The notes under the pieces are model-generated. The model searched no databases. It saw nothing but the letters and a program-made list of their open reading frames with translations, and had not been told where the DNA came from. A program made the translations under genes and the position numbers. Of a stretch of 64,000 nt of DNA, positions 1 through 13,265 are shown piece after piece (within the stretch, counting starts at the first letter, position 1; each line of letters opens with the position of its first letter). Source of the stretch: Theropithecus gelada (Eukaryota > Chordata > Mammalia > Primates > Cercopithecidae); the NCBI RefSeq assembly GCF_003255815.1, contig NC_037686.1, positions 63,154,125 through 63,218,124 of the forward strand. Direction: 5' to 3'.

Positions 1-608
1 AATCTTCTAGAAGACTATTCCAGAAGGTACTGGTCAAAAATTGCTCATTGGCCATTTTTGATAGATGTTAATTTGCCATTATAATGAACTATATACTATA
101 TGCCAATAAAATATAATCTTCCAATAGGTATTTCCTTATTCCCTTAGGAAATGAAGACTTGTCTTTTGCCAAGTACTTTTCTTAAGTTGGTGCACAGCCT
201 ATTCTGTGTCTGGGTCTTATCTGAAGTCAACTTTTTCATAATGACAATGCAGGGATAATGAAGAGAGAAGAAGGAGGTGCATAGGTGGCTGACTTAGCAT
301 TGATTGTTGTGACAATTATTAACAAAAAATTAAAAGTTAATTCTACTCTAAAACTCTCTTGCCTGCCACCATGTAAGACATGCCTCATTCCTCCTTCACC
401 TTCCTCCATGATTGTGAGGCATAAAGTTTAGGGATGAGACAGCAGTAAAAACTGGTTTAGTTCCCCTTTCTCATGTAATTGGTGGGTCACTTCTTCCCTA
501 CAAAATATAGACATGGAAAGATGATTATTTTGATGTCAGAAGTAAAGAGAAAACCAAGGAGATATATTAGAATGTAGGGGCAAAGAGAAAACATCCCCTT
601 TGCTGTGA
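1..608. other. Non-repeat intergenic DNA
   Basis: No gene, RNA or recognisable repeat was seen in this AT-rich stretch. Confidence 0.5.
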
Positions 609-812
609 AGCTGAAACCCCGTCTCTACTAAAAATATAAAAATTAGCTGGCCGTGGTGGCAAGCACCTGTAATCCCAGCTACGTGGGAGGCTGGGGCAGG
701 AGAATCACTTGAATCCAGGAGGCAGAGGTTGCAGTGAGCTGAGATCCCACCACTGCACTCCAGCCTGGGTGACAGAGCAAGACTCCAACTCAAAAAAAAA
801 AAAAAAAAAAAA
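609..812 (+). mobile_element. Alu, 5'-truncated
   Basis: Starts within the left arm (GAAACCCCGTCTCTACTA) and runs through the right arm to an A-tail of about 22. Confidence 0.9.
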
Positions 813-1067
813 ATTATTATCAGCTTCTGTGTAAATTCAAGTATATACAAAGACTTGATGACTAAAAATAATATGGAAATTCTGCCCAATTTTGCTATGA
901 GCCTAAAACTGCTCTAAAGAATAAACTCTATATAAAATTCTGGAAAACAAAATAATAAAATAAAATTCTGCAGATGAGCATACTTATGTACCTATTGGCC
1001 ACTTAGAAATCCTCTTCATTCCTCATGCTGAACATCTTGCCTCACTCTCTTTAAGCGTCAGAGGCAT

Positions 1068-1195
1068 AGGGTGTGATGGTTCAGGACGGGAGCCAAACCA
1101 GACAATGTGAGTTCAAATCCTGGTTTTGCCACTTTTAGCTGTATGATACTGGGCAAGTTAATTAACCTCTCTGGGACTTATTTTCTTTATAAAAT
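1068..1195 (+). mobile_element. MIR SINE
   Basis: Shows the MIR core: GAGTTCAAATCCTGGTTTTGCCACTT, split by wear, then GGGCAAGTTAATTAACCTCTCTGGGAC. Confidence 0.75.
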
Positions 1196-1199
1196 GAAA

Positions 1200-1812
1200 T
1201 GTATTGTCTACTACTGCATAACAAATCACCCCAAAACGTGGTCAAAAACAATATATATGTATTGTCCCACAGTTTCTTTGGGTCATGAATTCAGAAGAGT
1301 CTTATCTGGGTAGTTCCGATTTGGATTCTCTTCTGAGGTTGCAGTCAAAATGTGGGCTGGGCTTCAGTCATTTAAAGCCTTGTCTGGGGCCAGGGTTTCC
1401 ATGGTGGCTGCTATCACCTTGAATTTCTCCCCAGAAAATGAGGTTTTCTTTTCTACTACATTGTCGGGCTGCAAATTTTTCAAACTTTTATGTGGTGAAA
1501 ACTCGTGGTAAATCTCTCACTCATGTGGTGAGTTTCTATCCACAGGAGCTATTCCATGAGCTGCTTGAGTTTCCTCACAAAATGGTGACTGGCTTCTTCC
1601 AGAGCAAGTAATTCAAAAGAACAAGATGGAAACCACAATGTTTCTTATGATCTGGCCTCAGAAGTCAGGACACTCAATCACTTCTGCAGTATCCTATTGG
1701 TTACACAAGTCAGCTCTCCTCACTGTGAGAGAGGATGACACAAGAGCACAAATACCAGAAGATGGGGATCATTGAGGATCATCTATCTTAAAGTCAGTCT
1801 ACCAAATGGGGA
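1200..1812. repeat. Old interspersed repeat, family not named
   Basis: Contains CTACTGCATAACAAATCACC, TGGGCTTCAGTCAT and a tail AGATGGGGATCATTGAGGATCATC typical of a widespread, old LTR-like or MaLR-related repeat. Its 1640-1780 part resembles 13830-13960. Confidence 0.45.
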
Positions 1813-2459
1813 CAATAGTATTTAGACCTCATAGTGTGATGTGTAACATATTCACTAATTTAGTATGTAAGGCATTTAGGGCTTACCTAATACGTAAAGC
1901 ACTCAGCAACTATTATATATTATTATAATTTTAACCTTCCTTCATTCTTGCTTTTCCTTTTTCGTAACTAAGCCTGTTCAGTGAGAAAATCAACTATCTT
2001 TCCCATTAATTGGTGTTATTAGAACAAAAGAGCATGCTACACCCTTATATATTTTATTTGCATCTAATCAACTGCATATTTAACATTTTACCTAGAAATG
2101 GCAAAAGAACTTAAACTCAACCAAACGAAGATCATGATATTATCCCTGATAAGCCAGTTGTCTCCTTTCTCAGCAAAAGGGACCACCATCCATCTACCCA
2201 GTTACATGTGTAACCCATCTTCTTCCAAACCCGTAACTCCCTTTGTTCATGTAATAATCATCTCATTTGTACTAATGCAGTAACTTTTAACTTTCTGCTT
2301 CTGCTTTTGCCTCCTCTTACTCCATTTTTCAGTCTGAAAGCAGCACAATATTTCTTTACTCTAGCTTTCCTTGACTAGGTTAAATCTGCTTATTATGTGC
2401 TCTCTTAGTACCTACCACCCACATTTATTTGTGTGATTTTTCTACGATAGTGACATTTT

Positions 2460-2700
2460 ATTAGTTAGGATTCTCCAGAGAAATAGAACCAATAGGATAT
2501 GTGTACATAGGTGCATATATTTGTGTATATTTGTAAAGAGTATTATAAAGAGTTTACTCACACAATTATGGAGGCTGGAAAATCCCAAGATGCACAATCA
2601 GTAGACCCAGGAGAGCTGATGGTGTAAGTTCCAGGATGGCAGGCTCAAGACCCAAAAGGGGTCACTGTTTCAGTTTGAGTCCAACTTTAAAGTCAGGAAG
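2460..2700 (-). mobile_element. ERVL LTR fragment, MLT2-like
   Basis: Begins TTAGTTAGGATTCTCCAGAG, the reverse complement of the typical MLT2 3' end, followed by an AT-rich stretch and TTATGGAGGCTGG. Confidence 0.5.
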
Positions 2701-2701
2701 T

Positions 2702-2726
2702 AAAAAAATAAATAAATAAATAAAAA
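2702..2726. repeat. (AAAT)n microsatellite
   Basis: Short run of AAATAAAT units. Confidence 0.7.
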
Positions 2727-2814
2727 ATAAAAGATATCCTAGCTCCTAGCTCAAGCATTCGGGCATCAATAGTGGTTGTCTTAACTTTTTTGTTTTATGC
2801 AGGTCTTCACTTGT

Positions 2815-3272
2815 GATGGTTATTACTGAGTGTCATCTTGATTGGATCAGGGATACAAAGTATTAATCCTGGATGTGTCTGTGAGGGTGTCGCCAAAAGA
2901 GATTAACATTTGAGTCAGTGGGCTGGGGAAGGCAGATTCACCCTTAATCTGGTGGGTACAATCTAATTAGCTTCCAGCGAATATAAAGCAGGCAGAAAAA
3001 CATGAAAAGGAGAGGTGGGCTTAGTCTCCCAGCCTACATCTTTCTCCCATGCTGGATACCTCCTGCCCTCCAACATCAGACTCCAGGTTCTTCAGTTTTG
3101 GGACTCGGACTGGCTGTCCTTACTCCTCAGCAGACAGATGGCTTATTGTAGGGCCTTGTGATCATGCAAGTTAATACCTAATAAACTCACCTTTATATAT
3201 ACAAATATATATATAAAGGATATATATATATCCTATTAGTTCTGTCCCTCTAAGAGAACCCTGACTAATACA
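2815..3272 (+). mobile_element. ERVL LTR, MLT2-like
   Basis: TGTGAGGGTGTCGCCAAAAG, GAGATTAACATTTGAGTC, and the end CCCTCTAAGAGAACCCTGAC match the MLT2 LTR pattern. An AT dinucleotide stretch lies near its 3' end. No internal viral genes are attached. Confidence 0.65.
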
Positions 3273-3558
3273 TCACTTGGTTGGATGATGCCTACGCACA
3301 TAGAGAGAGCAATCTGCTTTACTCAGCCAACCAAGTCAAAAGTACATCTCACCCAGGAACACCTTCACAGACATAGAATAATGTTTGCACCACTTGTTCC
3401 AGTACAAGTTGATACATACAATTAATCATCACAGTCATCTCCCATGAAGTCCAGGAAAACATGGCTGTGTATTCCCAGTGCCTAACACAAAATAGACCAT
3501 CAATACATATCTGATCAATGGGGGAAAGCTTTATTTTCATCATCTGTAATATATGCAT

Positions 3559-3927
3559 TGTATTAGTCTGTTCTCATGCTGCTAATAAAGACATACCCAA
3601 GGCTGGGTAACTTACAAAGGAAAGAGGTTTCATGGAGTCCCAGTTCCACATGGCTGGGGAGGCCTTCACAATCATGGTGGAATATGAAGGAAGAGCAAAG
3701 TCACATATTACATGGTGACAGGCAAGACAGAGTGTGCAGGGGAACTCCCCTTTATAAAACCATCAGATCTTGTAATACTTATTCACTATCATGAGAACAG
3801 CACAGGAAAGACCTGCCCCCATGACTCAATTACTTCCCATCAGGTCCCTCTCGTGGCACGTGGGAATTATGGCAGCTACAATTCAAGATGAGATTTGTGT
3901 GGGGACACAGCCAAACCAGATCATTCA
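3559..3927 (-). mobile_element. THE1/MST-type MaLR LTR, near full length
   Basis: Starts TATTAGTCTGTTCTCATGCT and ends GGGGACACAGCCAAACCAGA, the reverse complement of the THE1-class LTR. About 370 bp, the usual solo-LTR length. Confidence 0.85.
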
Positions 3928-4490
3928 CTTTTCTTTTTTTCTCATTTTAACCACAAAAAAACATAGTTGACAATGTGTGGTACTAAGGAATTCCTGTATG
4001 TAAACTTAGGCATTTGTTAAGAAAGAAGACATTATTCTTTTCCAATGCTGTCTCATCAAAACCATTCAGTGGACATAAATGTTCCCACTCCTGACTCCAG
4101 GCATTATCAGATAGTAAAAAATTATTGAATCACTTCTAGACTTAAAAATAAAAAAGCCAGTCCATGGTAATATCAAAACTCAGAACCATTATCCAATGTA
4201 AAATGTCTCTCTACTCCTCTAGCACTCAGAGCTTCAGGTTTGGAGGGCAGGATTGTGGTCAGCTTCTGGGTCATTTCCTCCCTCCATGTCAACCCACATT
4301 TTCTAGCTACTGTCTTGAGACATACTAGTATAAGAAAAAATAATAATAGTTATTATTATTGACAGAAAGGTCTTGCCAGAGATAAAGTTGTCACCTGCCA
4401 TTAGTGAGCTCAATGTAGCAGATCTCCAGTGCTGATTTTTTTCTCATGAGGTACCTTTGTAAAACTGCCTTTGCAAAAATTATGACAATG
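3928..4490. other. Intergenic, nothing identified
   Basis: AT-rich sequence without a recognisable gene or repeat. Confidence 0.4.
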
Positions 4491-4494
4491 AGAA

Positions 4495-5178
4495 AATTAT
4501 GACCATGAAAGAGATCTGACCGAACTGCCTTCATCTTGCTTCTAACCTCCAAGCCGTCCTTGTTCATTCCTGGGCATAGGCCAAACTATCTTTGAGAGGA
4601 ACTTAGTTTAAAGTTTAATTTTGAAGCAAAGATAATAATGGCCCTTTCCCTAAATAAATCCCCTACTTGTCTGGGGACCAGACTGCCTTTGTAGGAATAA
4701 CAAACTAGCCACAAGATTAGACGTTATGGTTTAAAAGTCATGCAGCCAGAGGCCACAAGTTTCTAAATCTCCCCAGTTGCTCCTAGGGATAACATCACTA
4801 TTGTAAAAATAAGATTGGTGCTTAAGATATTTTTGAGACCCTGCACCTGATGGATCAGCTGGCACCACCCAGATAGATAAACTAGCTCATCTGGTCTTAC
4901 AGCCCTTACCCAGGAACCAACTCAACACAAGAGGACAGGCTTAACTTCCTAAGATCATCTCTGACCTGACCAATCAGCACTCCCCACTCCTTGGTCCCCC
5001 TGGCCCCCCAAATTATCCTCAAAAAACTCCAGTCTCCAAATTTTCAACTTTGGGGGAGACTGAGTTGAGTAATAATAAAACTCCAGTCTCCCATTCACCT
5101 GGCTCTGCAAGAATTAAACTCTCTCTATTGCAATTACTCTGTCGTGATAAATTGGCTCTATCTGGGCAGCAAGTTAAA
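4495..5178 (+). mobile_element. ERV1-type LTR, subfamily uncertain
   Basis: The end of the unit has CTCCAGTCTCC, an AATAAAA signal, CTGGCTCTGCAAGAATTAAA and CTCTCTATTGCAA, the U3/R/U5 style of gammaretrovirus-like solo LTRs. No internal region follows. Confidence 0.5.
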
Positions 5179-5464
5179 TGAACTCATTGGGTGGTTACAT
5201 TTGTGGTTCTTTAGAGATATTTCTTCCTTCCTCTTCCCTCACTCAACTGGGTTCTCTTGTCTACAGTTCTCTTGATTCATTCAGGGCATGTCTCTACCAA
5301 CTGACCTTCAGAATTGCAATCAGCTCCTGTCTTTCCAGACATGCACTGAACTGCTCCCCATCTTATACAGCTATTTCAAGTCCTGGCAAATAAAAAAGAG
5401 ATCCAGACTTAGTGAAGAAAGACTTCATTCAAAAACATTATTGCAAATATAGGGGTATTACTGG

Positions 5465-6130
5465 AAAGTGTGGGGATCTTTGATTCTTACCTTCTTGAAG
5501 GAAAGAATTCAATCAAGAGACCAATTAGTAAAGTAAGCAAAAAGGTGTATTAAGGAAAAAAAAGTACACTCCAAGAGAGAAGTGGGCTAACCTTCCCAGG
5601 AACAACCCTGAGAGTTCTGTGTTGCGGTTTTCATGAGGTCAGACTTTTCCCTTAAGTTCCTGCCTCTGTCTTAAGTCTCTGTCTTAAGTCTTTGTCTAGT
5701 TTCCTGCTTCTGTATTAAGTCTCCGCCTTTGACCCCACCTAATTCCCTGCTCAGGTTTGTGGGATTCTCCCTTCCTGTCAGTTGATGCACATGTGTGGGA
5801 CCATGTGATCAACACTAATCCTACCTACTGGTGGTATTGCTCATTACCACCACCCCAGGAAGGTCGTATAGTGGTCAGGTCTGTACTTACTGCGCCCACG
5901 TATCTCATTAATTTCTCTTTTGCCCTTTTGCCCTTCTTATCAACATGTAGCTAGCTAGATTCTGACAATTTTATCTGCAGAATGAGCATTGACTGGACAT
6001 CCTAAGGGGTGTTTCAGGGTGTTTCTCTCTTTGTAGATATCTCCCCTCATCTCTGCTCATACTTAGTATGCAGGTTTCAGGTGGTCTCTGGGGCTTGAGA
6101 TTTTCCAGAGCTTCCTCCCCCAACGGCTTC
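5465..6130 (-). mobile_element. Probable LTR fragment, reverse
   Basis: GAGTTCTGTGTTGCGGTTTTC and repeated CTTAAGTCT units suggest an endogenous-retroviral LTR read in reverse. Family and limits are uncertain. Confidence 0.3.
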
Positions 6131-7034
6131 CTTTCCTGTTCATGTCTAACTATCTGCCTACTCTAATGGGGGAGTGACTACTGCACCACGGGAGACCAAC
6201 TATTACAATGGATTTATATGTCTGACATCAGTCTCTGCACCACTCAGACACTATGGGCATAGGTCAAGCTCTCAAATTTGTTTTCTCTAGCCTTCTTGTC
6301 ACTTGCCTTAAAATGGGGAGGAAACAGTTCCACCTCTCCCTCATTACAGAATGAGACACACAACTTCGGTTTTCTATGGGAAGTTAGGTGGGTGGGCCAA
6401 TTCAAGCAGAATAGCTTGTGGAGCAAGCCTTCTGCAAATCTGGCAAAGATAGCCAAGCACTTAATATAAAGGTACTTAGCACCTATTACGCCCAACCTCA
6501 GCCAAAACTCTGAGCCAACTCTGACAGTAAAATGGGTCCTGGCAGGGGAAAGTCTCACACACTGAAACCACTTGTGCAGTACTTAGTTCAAAGACAGTAC
6601 CTTTTGATCTTAAGTCATTTGGTCAGCCACTACTAAAATGTGACTCAGGATGGGAAATTTATACATACCAATTTCTAAGGTATGTTTATTATTGTACAAG
6701 ACATTGAAATGACCAGCACTTTTGCCTGACCTAGCACAAATGTCATACTTCTTAGATATGTATGCTATTAATTGAAGAGAGTAAAGTTACTTCTACATAA
6801 ATTATACTATTAATCTAAGTGCCTCAGTAATCATTGATTGGCCTGTGTATCACTACTTACATCTTATATGTTTATTCTGGGTTGCTCACTAAGCGAAATA
6901 ACATCACATTGTTCCATTTTCAATATCTGCTCCTTTCAATAGTTCTTCTTTAATGAAATAAATCTGACTTTCATTGGATTTAAAGTATTTCATAATCTAT
7001 GACTGACTAGTTTCATTCTCAAGAATGTGTCTGA
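6131..7034. other. Intergenic, nothing identified
   Basis: No recognisable gene or repeat; 7021-7034 is the left TSD of the next Alu. Confidence 0.4.
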
Positions 7035-7316
7035 GGCTGGGTGCAGTGGCTCATGCCTGTAATCCCAGCACTTTGGGAGGCCAAGGTGGCTAGATCATGA
7101 GGTCAGGAGATCGAGACCATCCTGGCTAACACGGTGAAACCCCGTCTTTACTAAAAATACCAAAAAAATTAGCCCGGCATGGTGGCACACACCTATAGTC
7201 CCAGCTACTCAGGAGGCTGAGGCAGGAGAATCACTTGAACCCAGGAAGCAGAGGTTGCAGCGAGCCGAGATCATGTCACTGCACTCCAGCCTGGGCAACA
7301 GAGAGAGATTCTGTCT

Positions 7317-7347
<31 letters not shown>

Positions 7348-7351
7348 AAAA
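7035..7351 (+). mobile_element. Alu, full length
   Basis: Both arms and an A-rich tail are present, flanked by AAGAATGTGTCTGA (7021-7034) and AAGAATGTGCCTGA (7352-7365). Confidence 0.95.
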
Positions 7352-7365
7352 AAGAATGTGCCTGA

Positions 7366-7930
7366 ATAGCAAATTGTAGGACAACTACTTTAAAATAATT
7401 ATTAGCAATGTGGGAGAGTGGAATATGACACCCCAAAATATGAAAGATTGTTGAGCTAAAGGCCATTAAAAAGAAGCCCATGTAGCAAAGCTCCCTATGC
7501 CACCCATATTCACCTAAAAGCAGGACATAGGCTTACGAGGACAAAGGTATCCCGCCTTCCTTTCTACCAGGGAGAATGAAGATGAACCACTGAACTGAAC
7601 CATCTGGAGATGGTATAAGAGGAATCTACATGAAGAAGCTTTTCTAACTAGCGTTTATCTATCATTTATTTGCACTCAACCCCATTTGCCACCCCTACAG
7701 ACTAACAGTGCTTTCCTTTGTCCTGTCACTTCTCTCAAAATTTACTCTGTTTTGGTGAAGATGCTGAAGGAGCTGGAATTCAAAGCCACCTCTTTGAGAA
7801 GTACTCACTCCCTGGGTTTCTCCCATGTAGATGTGAAATATGCACGTAAATAAACTTCTGCTTTTTTCTTCCTAACCTGTCTTTTGTTACAGGGGTCCAT
7901 TCCAACTAAAAACCTATAAGGGTTGAAGAA
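7366..7930 (+). mobile_element. ERVL-type LTR remnant
   Basis: AATAAACTTCTGCTTTT and CTGTCTTTTGTTACAGGGGTC are the R/U5-like end shared by several ERVL LTR families. Subfamily not assigned. Confidence 0.45.
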
Positions 7931-8049
7931 AAAAGTATTTTTCTTTCCCTACACCATTCCAGCAATTTCTAACTTTGGGTTAATACCTTCTGAAAAATAA
8001 CAGTGGAAAAATAAAAGGTTTGTTAGTGATGGAAACTCTCATCTTGACC

Positions 8050-8458
8050 AAACTTTAGTTGAGCTCCTCTAAATTCTCTTCTCGACAAGGCCCCATCCTT
8101 GCCAAACCTGCATATCCCAGTTTAAAAGATCCTGTTAAGTCAATTTAGAGAGAATCCCCACCCTTGATATCTGATCACTTCCCATATCTAATCCACTTCC
8201 TCATCCCCACCATCCCGCAAGTGATGTCAATCACCTTGGCCCGTTTTCAGCAAGAATTCTATCAAGTCTGTTTAGCCAGAATCTCCCCTTACCCCTTATG
8301 TTTCCTCTTAGCAATTTTCTATCCACTGACTCCACCCTGCTCTTTGCTATAAATCTCCGCTGATCCATGCTGTGCTTGGAATTGAACCTGGCTCTGTACT
8401 GAGGTCTCTTGTCCTCTATTGCAATAGCTCCTGAATACAATCTGTTTCATCACTTGCT
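8050..8458 (+). mobile_element. ERV1-type LTR, copy 1 of a pair
   Basis: Shares long blocks with 9966-10362, for example CCCCACCATCCC, the TTCAGCAAGAAT block, TATAAAT and CTGAGGTCTCTT. It has a TATAAA-like box and ends in TATTGCAATAGCTCCTGAATA. Confidence 0.6.
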
Positions 8459-8832
8459 ATGGTCTGAATGTTTGTGTCTTCTCAAAATTCATATGTTCAA
8501 ATCCTAATCCGCAATGTGGGAATTACAAAATTCTTATGTTCAAATCCTGCCACAATGTTGGGAGGTGGAGCCTTCGGCAGGCGATTAGCTCGAGAAGGAG
8601 CCTTCATGAATGGGATTTGTGCACCTACAAAAGACATGATTTTTCTGCCATGTGGGGACAGAGCAAAAAGATGATTGTTCACAAACCAGTAAGTGAGGAC
8701 CCAACCAGACACTGAATTACACCGACACCACAATAATAACTTTCATCCTTCAGAACTCTAAGAAATACCTTTCCATTGTTTATAAACTATCCAGTTTGTG
8801 GTATTTTGTTATAGCAGCCTGAACAAAGACAC
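8459..8832 (+). mobile_element. MST-type MaLR LTR
   Basis: Starts TATGGTCTGAATGTTTGTGT and ends TGGTATTTTGTTATAGCAGC, the MSTB-class pattern. It abuts the preceding LTR directly. Confidence 0.8.
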
Positions 8833-8901
8833 TACTTGAACTACTGTCACTTTCTAGTTCTCTTTAACAAAAGAAATTAGGCTTTGTAAACATCATTAAC
8901 C

Positions 8902-9190
8902 TTAGGCCATGTGTGGTGGCTCATGCCTGTAATGTCGGCACTTTGGAAGGCTGAGGTGGGAAGATCACTTGAGGCCAGGAGTTTGAGGCCAGCCTGGGCA
9001 ACATTGCAAGACCATGTCTCCACAAAAAATATTGAGCCTGGTGTGGTGGCACAACCTATAGCTCCACTACTTGGGAGGCTGAGGCAGGAGGATCATTTGA
9101 GCCCAGGAATATGAGACTACAGTGAGCTATGATTGTGCCACTGCACTCCAGCCTGCGTGACAGAGGAAGACCCTCTCTAAATAAATAATA
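8902..9190 (+). mobile_element. Alu, old (AluJ-like)
   Basis: Diverged dimeric Alu with ATAAATAATAAA tail. Confidence 0.9.
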
Positions 9191-9620
9191 AACAAAAGTA
9201 AGTCATTAACCTTGAACATATGATCTTGTTCTAATTAAAACCTTTTCGTATCTAGAACCTAAAAATCTTTCTAAGTGGGACTTTACATACGGCTTGAGAT
9301 ACATAAACAAAACTCTGATTTGAAAACATGTGTTATAAAGTTTGTCAAAGAGTGACTAAATTAAAAGCAACTGAAAAGTTTGGCAAACTTAGTGACTCTT
9401 ATATAATTAGTTCCATGTATGATCTTCAAATAAATTACTCATTCAGATTCTCATTCACAAACTGGCAATAATTTTACTAAGCACATCTGGAAATTTTGTG
9501 AACGGAAATAAAAACACTACGAAATAAATTTATCGTCAGTCTTTTTTTCTATCATCCATATGGTCCCATGCAAAATTAGTGTTTTCACATATATTTTTTA
9601 AAAACCAAATATGATGACAT
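9191..9620. other. Intergenic, nothing identified
   Basis: AT-rich single-copy-looking sequence. Confidence 0.4.
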
Positions 9621-9812
9621 CATTAAATCCTTCATTTATTCAACAATGTTTCACTAAACACCCACTGAGTACCAGCACACTGTCAGGTGCTGAAGATACA
9701 GTGGTGAATGAAGAAACCTCTGTCCTTTCAGATTTTGAAGTCTCCCATGAGAGAAAGACTTTCACAAACAATCATGTGAAGAATTACATGATTACAGTCA
9801 TAATAAGGCCCA
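9621..9812 (-). mobile_element. L2-like 3' fragment
   Basis: TTATTCAACAATGTTTCACT followed by a GAGTACCAGC...GTGCTGAAGATACAGTGGTG stretch resembles the common ancient LINE 3'-end pattern. Confidence 0.5.
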
Positions 9813-9819
9813 TGAAAGA

Positions 9820-9948
9820 AAAGTAATAACAGCTGCCATTTATGGAGGATTTACTCTCAGCCCACCTCTGTGCTAAGGGTATTATATAATCATTTAATCG
9901 CCTGAGAAACCCTTGGAGGTAAGATCTGTTATGACTGTTGACAAATAC
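9820..9948 (-). mobile_element. MIR SINE
   Basis: GCCATTTATGGAGGATTTAC, CTGTGCTAAGGGTATTATAT and AATCATTTAATCGCC match reverse MIR. Confidence 0.6.
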
Positions 9949-9965
9949 TCTCTCCACCTAACTCT

Positions 9966-10362
9966 AGTCAGACTTCTCTTAGCCCTCTAGCCCTCCACAA
10001 TCAGTGGACACCCTTGGTTTCTGTCGGTCTGCATCAGTCAGTGGTAGCAAGAATCCTGTTAAGTCAGATTACAAAGGACGTTCATCCTGAATATCTGGTC
10101 GAATTCCTTATCCCCACCATCCCCCAGGTGATGTCTCATCACCCTGGCCCGCCTTCAGCAAGAATCCTGTCAAGTTGGTTTAGCCACAATCCCCCCTTAC
10201 TTCTGACGTTTCCTCTCAGTACTTTTCCAACCACTGACCCTACCCTGCTTTGTGACTATAAATGGCCACTTGTCCATGCTGTATTTAGAATTGAGCCTGG
10301 TTCTATACTGAGGTCTCTTTCGCCTATTGCAATAGTTCCTGAATAAAATCTGCACTCACAGC
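9966..10362 (+). mobile_element. ERV1-type LTR, copy 2 of a pair
   Basis: Same family and orientation as 8050-8458, including TATAAATGGCC and GCAATAGTTCCTGAATAAAA. Confidence 0.6.
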
Positions 10363-10980
10363 GTTAACTCCTGCCCTGCTCCGGTTTTATTTAACTGTGA
10401 CTGGCTTCTGGTTTTATTTAACTGTGACTGGCTTCCTTTTTTTTTTTTTTGGCTTGCCCTGTGCCACTGCCATCTTTACCTTACGGGAAACCCATTCCCT
10501 AGAGTTTAAGTGGGCCGCTTCATGCCTAATTCCACAGACATGCGTGGACACAGGACCCAGCCTGGTCAGCCAGAGAACCGCATTTCCCTGACGACATTTA
10601 TTATTCAAGTCAGCCAGTTAGAACCTTCCCTGTGGGAAAAGGTTCCCTCTCTCCTCTGGCATCACAAACAGAGACAATCAAATGCAGAAATGGCTTCTGG
10701 TCTCTGAATGCAGGTGTGGGTTTGAATCCCAGTTCTGACAGAAATGACTAAAGACAAGTGCAATGCTTCAAAAGGCAAGACAAGAGTGGGCTGGACCTCA
10801 AGCTCCCAATACAGCGAAGAATCCCACCTCCAAGCCTGCTCTTTAGGGACCACTTAGATCTGATTAATAGGATGTCAGGGGAACCACGAGGAGAGGAAGA
10901 GGAGAGGGCCCTGGGTCTGCAGGAATCACATTAGCAGATGCACGTGTAAACCTAGAGAAGGAAAACAAATCCTGTTTCCC
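10363..10980. other. Intergenic, nothing firmly identified
   Basis: A short direct repeat CCTGGTTTTATTTAACTGTGA-like unit occurs twice near 10382-10432; the rest is unassigned. Confidence 0.4.
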
Positions 10981-11280
10981 TTTTTTTTTTTTTTTTTGAG
11001 ATGGAGTTTCGCTCTTGTTGCCCAGGCTGGAGTGTGATGGCGGGATCTCAGCTCACTGCAACCTCCGCCTCCCAGGTTCAAGCGATTCTCCTGCCTCAGC
11101 CTCCAGAAAGTAGCTGGGATTACAGGCGCCCACCCCCACGCCTAGTTAATTTTTGTATTTTTAGTAGATACGGGGTTTCACCATGTTGGCCAGGCTGCTC
11201 TCAAACTCCTGACCTCGTGATCCAACCGCTTCAGCCTCCCAAAGTGCTGGGATTATAGCCATGAGCCACCACACCCGGCT
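10981..11280 (-). mobile_element. Alu, full length
   Basis: Reverse Alu from poly-T to CCACACCCGGC. Confidence 0.95.
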
Positions 11281-11381
11281 CAAACCCCATTTTCAATAAT
11301 AGTAAATGTTGAATGTTTCCGCCAAGCCAGTAAGATAAAAGCTCTGGGCTGTATTTCACCTGATTTAAGGCAAATAAAGAA

Positions 11382-11692
11382 AAAGGGCTAGGCATGATGG
11401 CTCACGCCTATAATCCTAGCACTTTGGGAAGTCGAGGAGGGCAAATCATTTGAGGTCAGGAGTTTGAAACCAGCCTGGCCAACATGGTGAAACCCCGTCT
11501 CTACTAAAATACAAAAATTAGCCGGGCGTGGTGGCACATGCCTGTAATCCCAGCAACTTGGGAGTCAGAGGCAAAAAAAAAATCACTTGAACCTGGGAGG
11601 CAGAGGTTGCAGTGAGCTGAGATTGCACCACTGCACTCCAGCCTGGGCGACAGAGCAATACTCTTTCTAAAAAAAAAAAAGAAAGAAAGAAA
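11382..11692 (+). mobile_element. Alu, full length
   Basis: Dimeric Alu with an A-rich linker expansion and a GAAA-bearing tail. Confidence 0.95.
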
Positions 11693-11819
11693 TAGGACTT
11701 TTCCCGCTCGCTCACATGTATGTGGTTGCCAATGCGTATCTTCTTTAGCAGTAGAATGGTATTTGAGTACTAGAAGCAGTAGAGAAGGGGTTTGAATTTG
11801 GGTTTGACTTCAGAATCCC

Positions 11820-12690
<871 letters not shown>

Positions 12691-12693
12691 TTT

Positions 12694-12990
12694 TTTAAAA
12701 CAGGGTCTCTCTCTTTTGACCAGGCTGGAGTGCAATGGCATGGCCATAGCTTATCGCAGCCTCCAATTCCTCTAATTCCTGGGCTAAAGTAATACTCCTG
12801 CCTGAGCCTCCCAAGTAACTGGGACTACAGGTATGCACCACCATGCCTGGCTAATTTTTAAATGTTTTATAGAGATGGGATCTCACTATGTTGCTAAGGC
12901 AGGTCTTGGACTCCTGGGCTCAGATGATCCTCCTGCCTTGGAGTGGGATTACAGGTGGGATGATGGGTATGAATCACCATGCCTGACTCA
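12694..12990 (-). mobile_element. Alu, old (AluJ-like)
   Basis: Strongly diverged reverse Alu; start AACAGGGTCTCTCTC. Confidence 0.85.
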
Positions 12991-13265
12991 TTTCTTGTTT
13001 TCAGATCTTGATGGCATACATCTAAAAGTGTCAGTGCTTGCTGAAAGTGTATTTACACCTTCAAATTTACTAATATTTCAAGATTACTCTCTAAAGTGGT
13101 TAAATCATTTTGTAATTCCATCAGCATTCTTAAAGTTGTAATCCCACCACTAATTTTAAGATGAGGCCTCATCTTTTCCTTACATCCTCACAAACACTCG
13201 GTATTGTCTGACTCTGGGTTGTATCAATTTTATTCCCAGTTCCCTAGTTAGGTTAAGGATATTCT

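Noticed and set aside
8050..10362. LTR pair as an endogenous provirus
   Set aside because: No gag, pol or env-like sequence lies between the LTRs; older L2 and MIR do.
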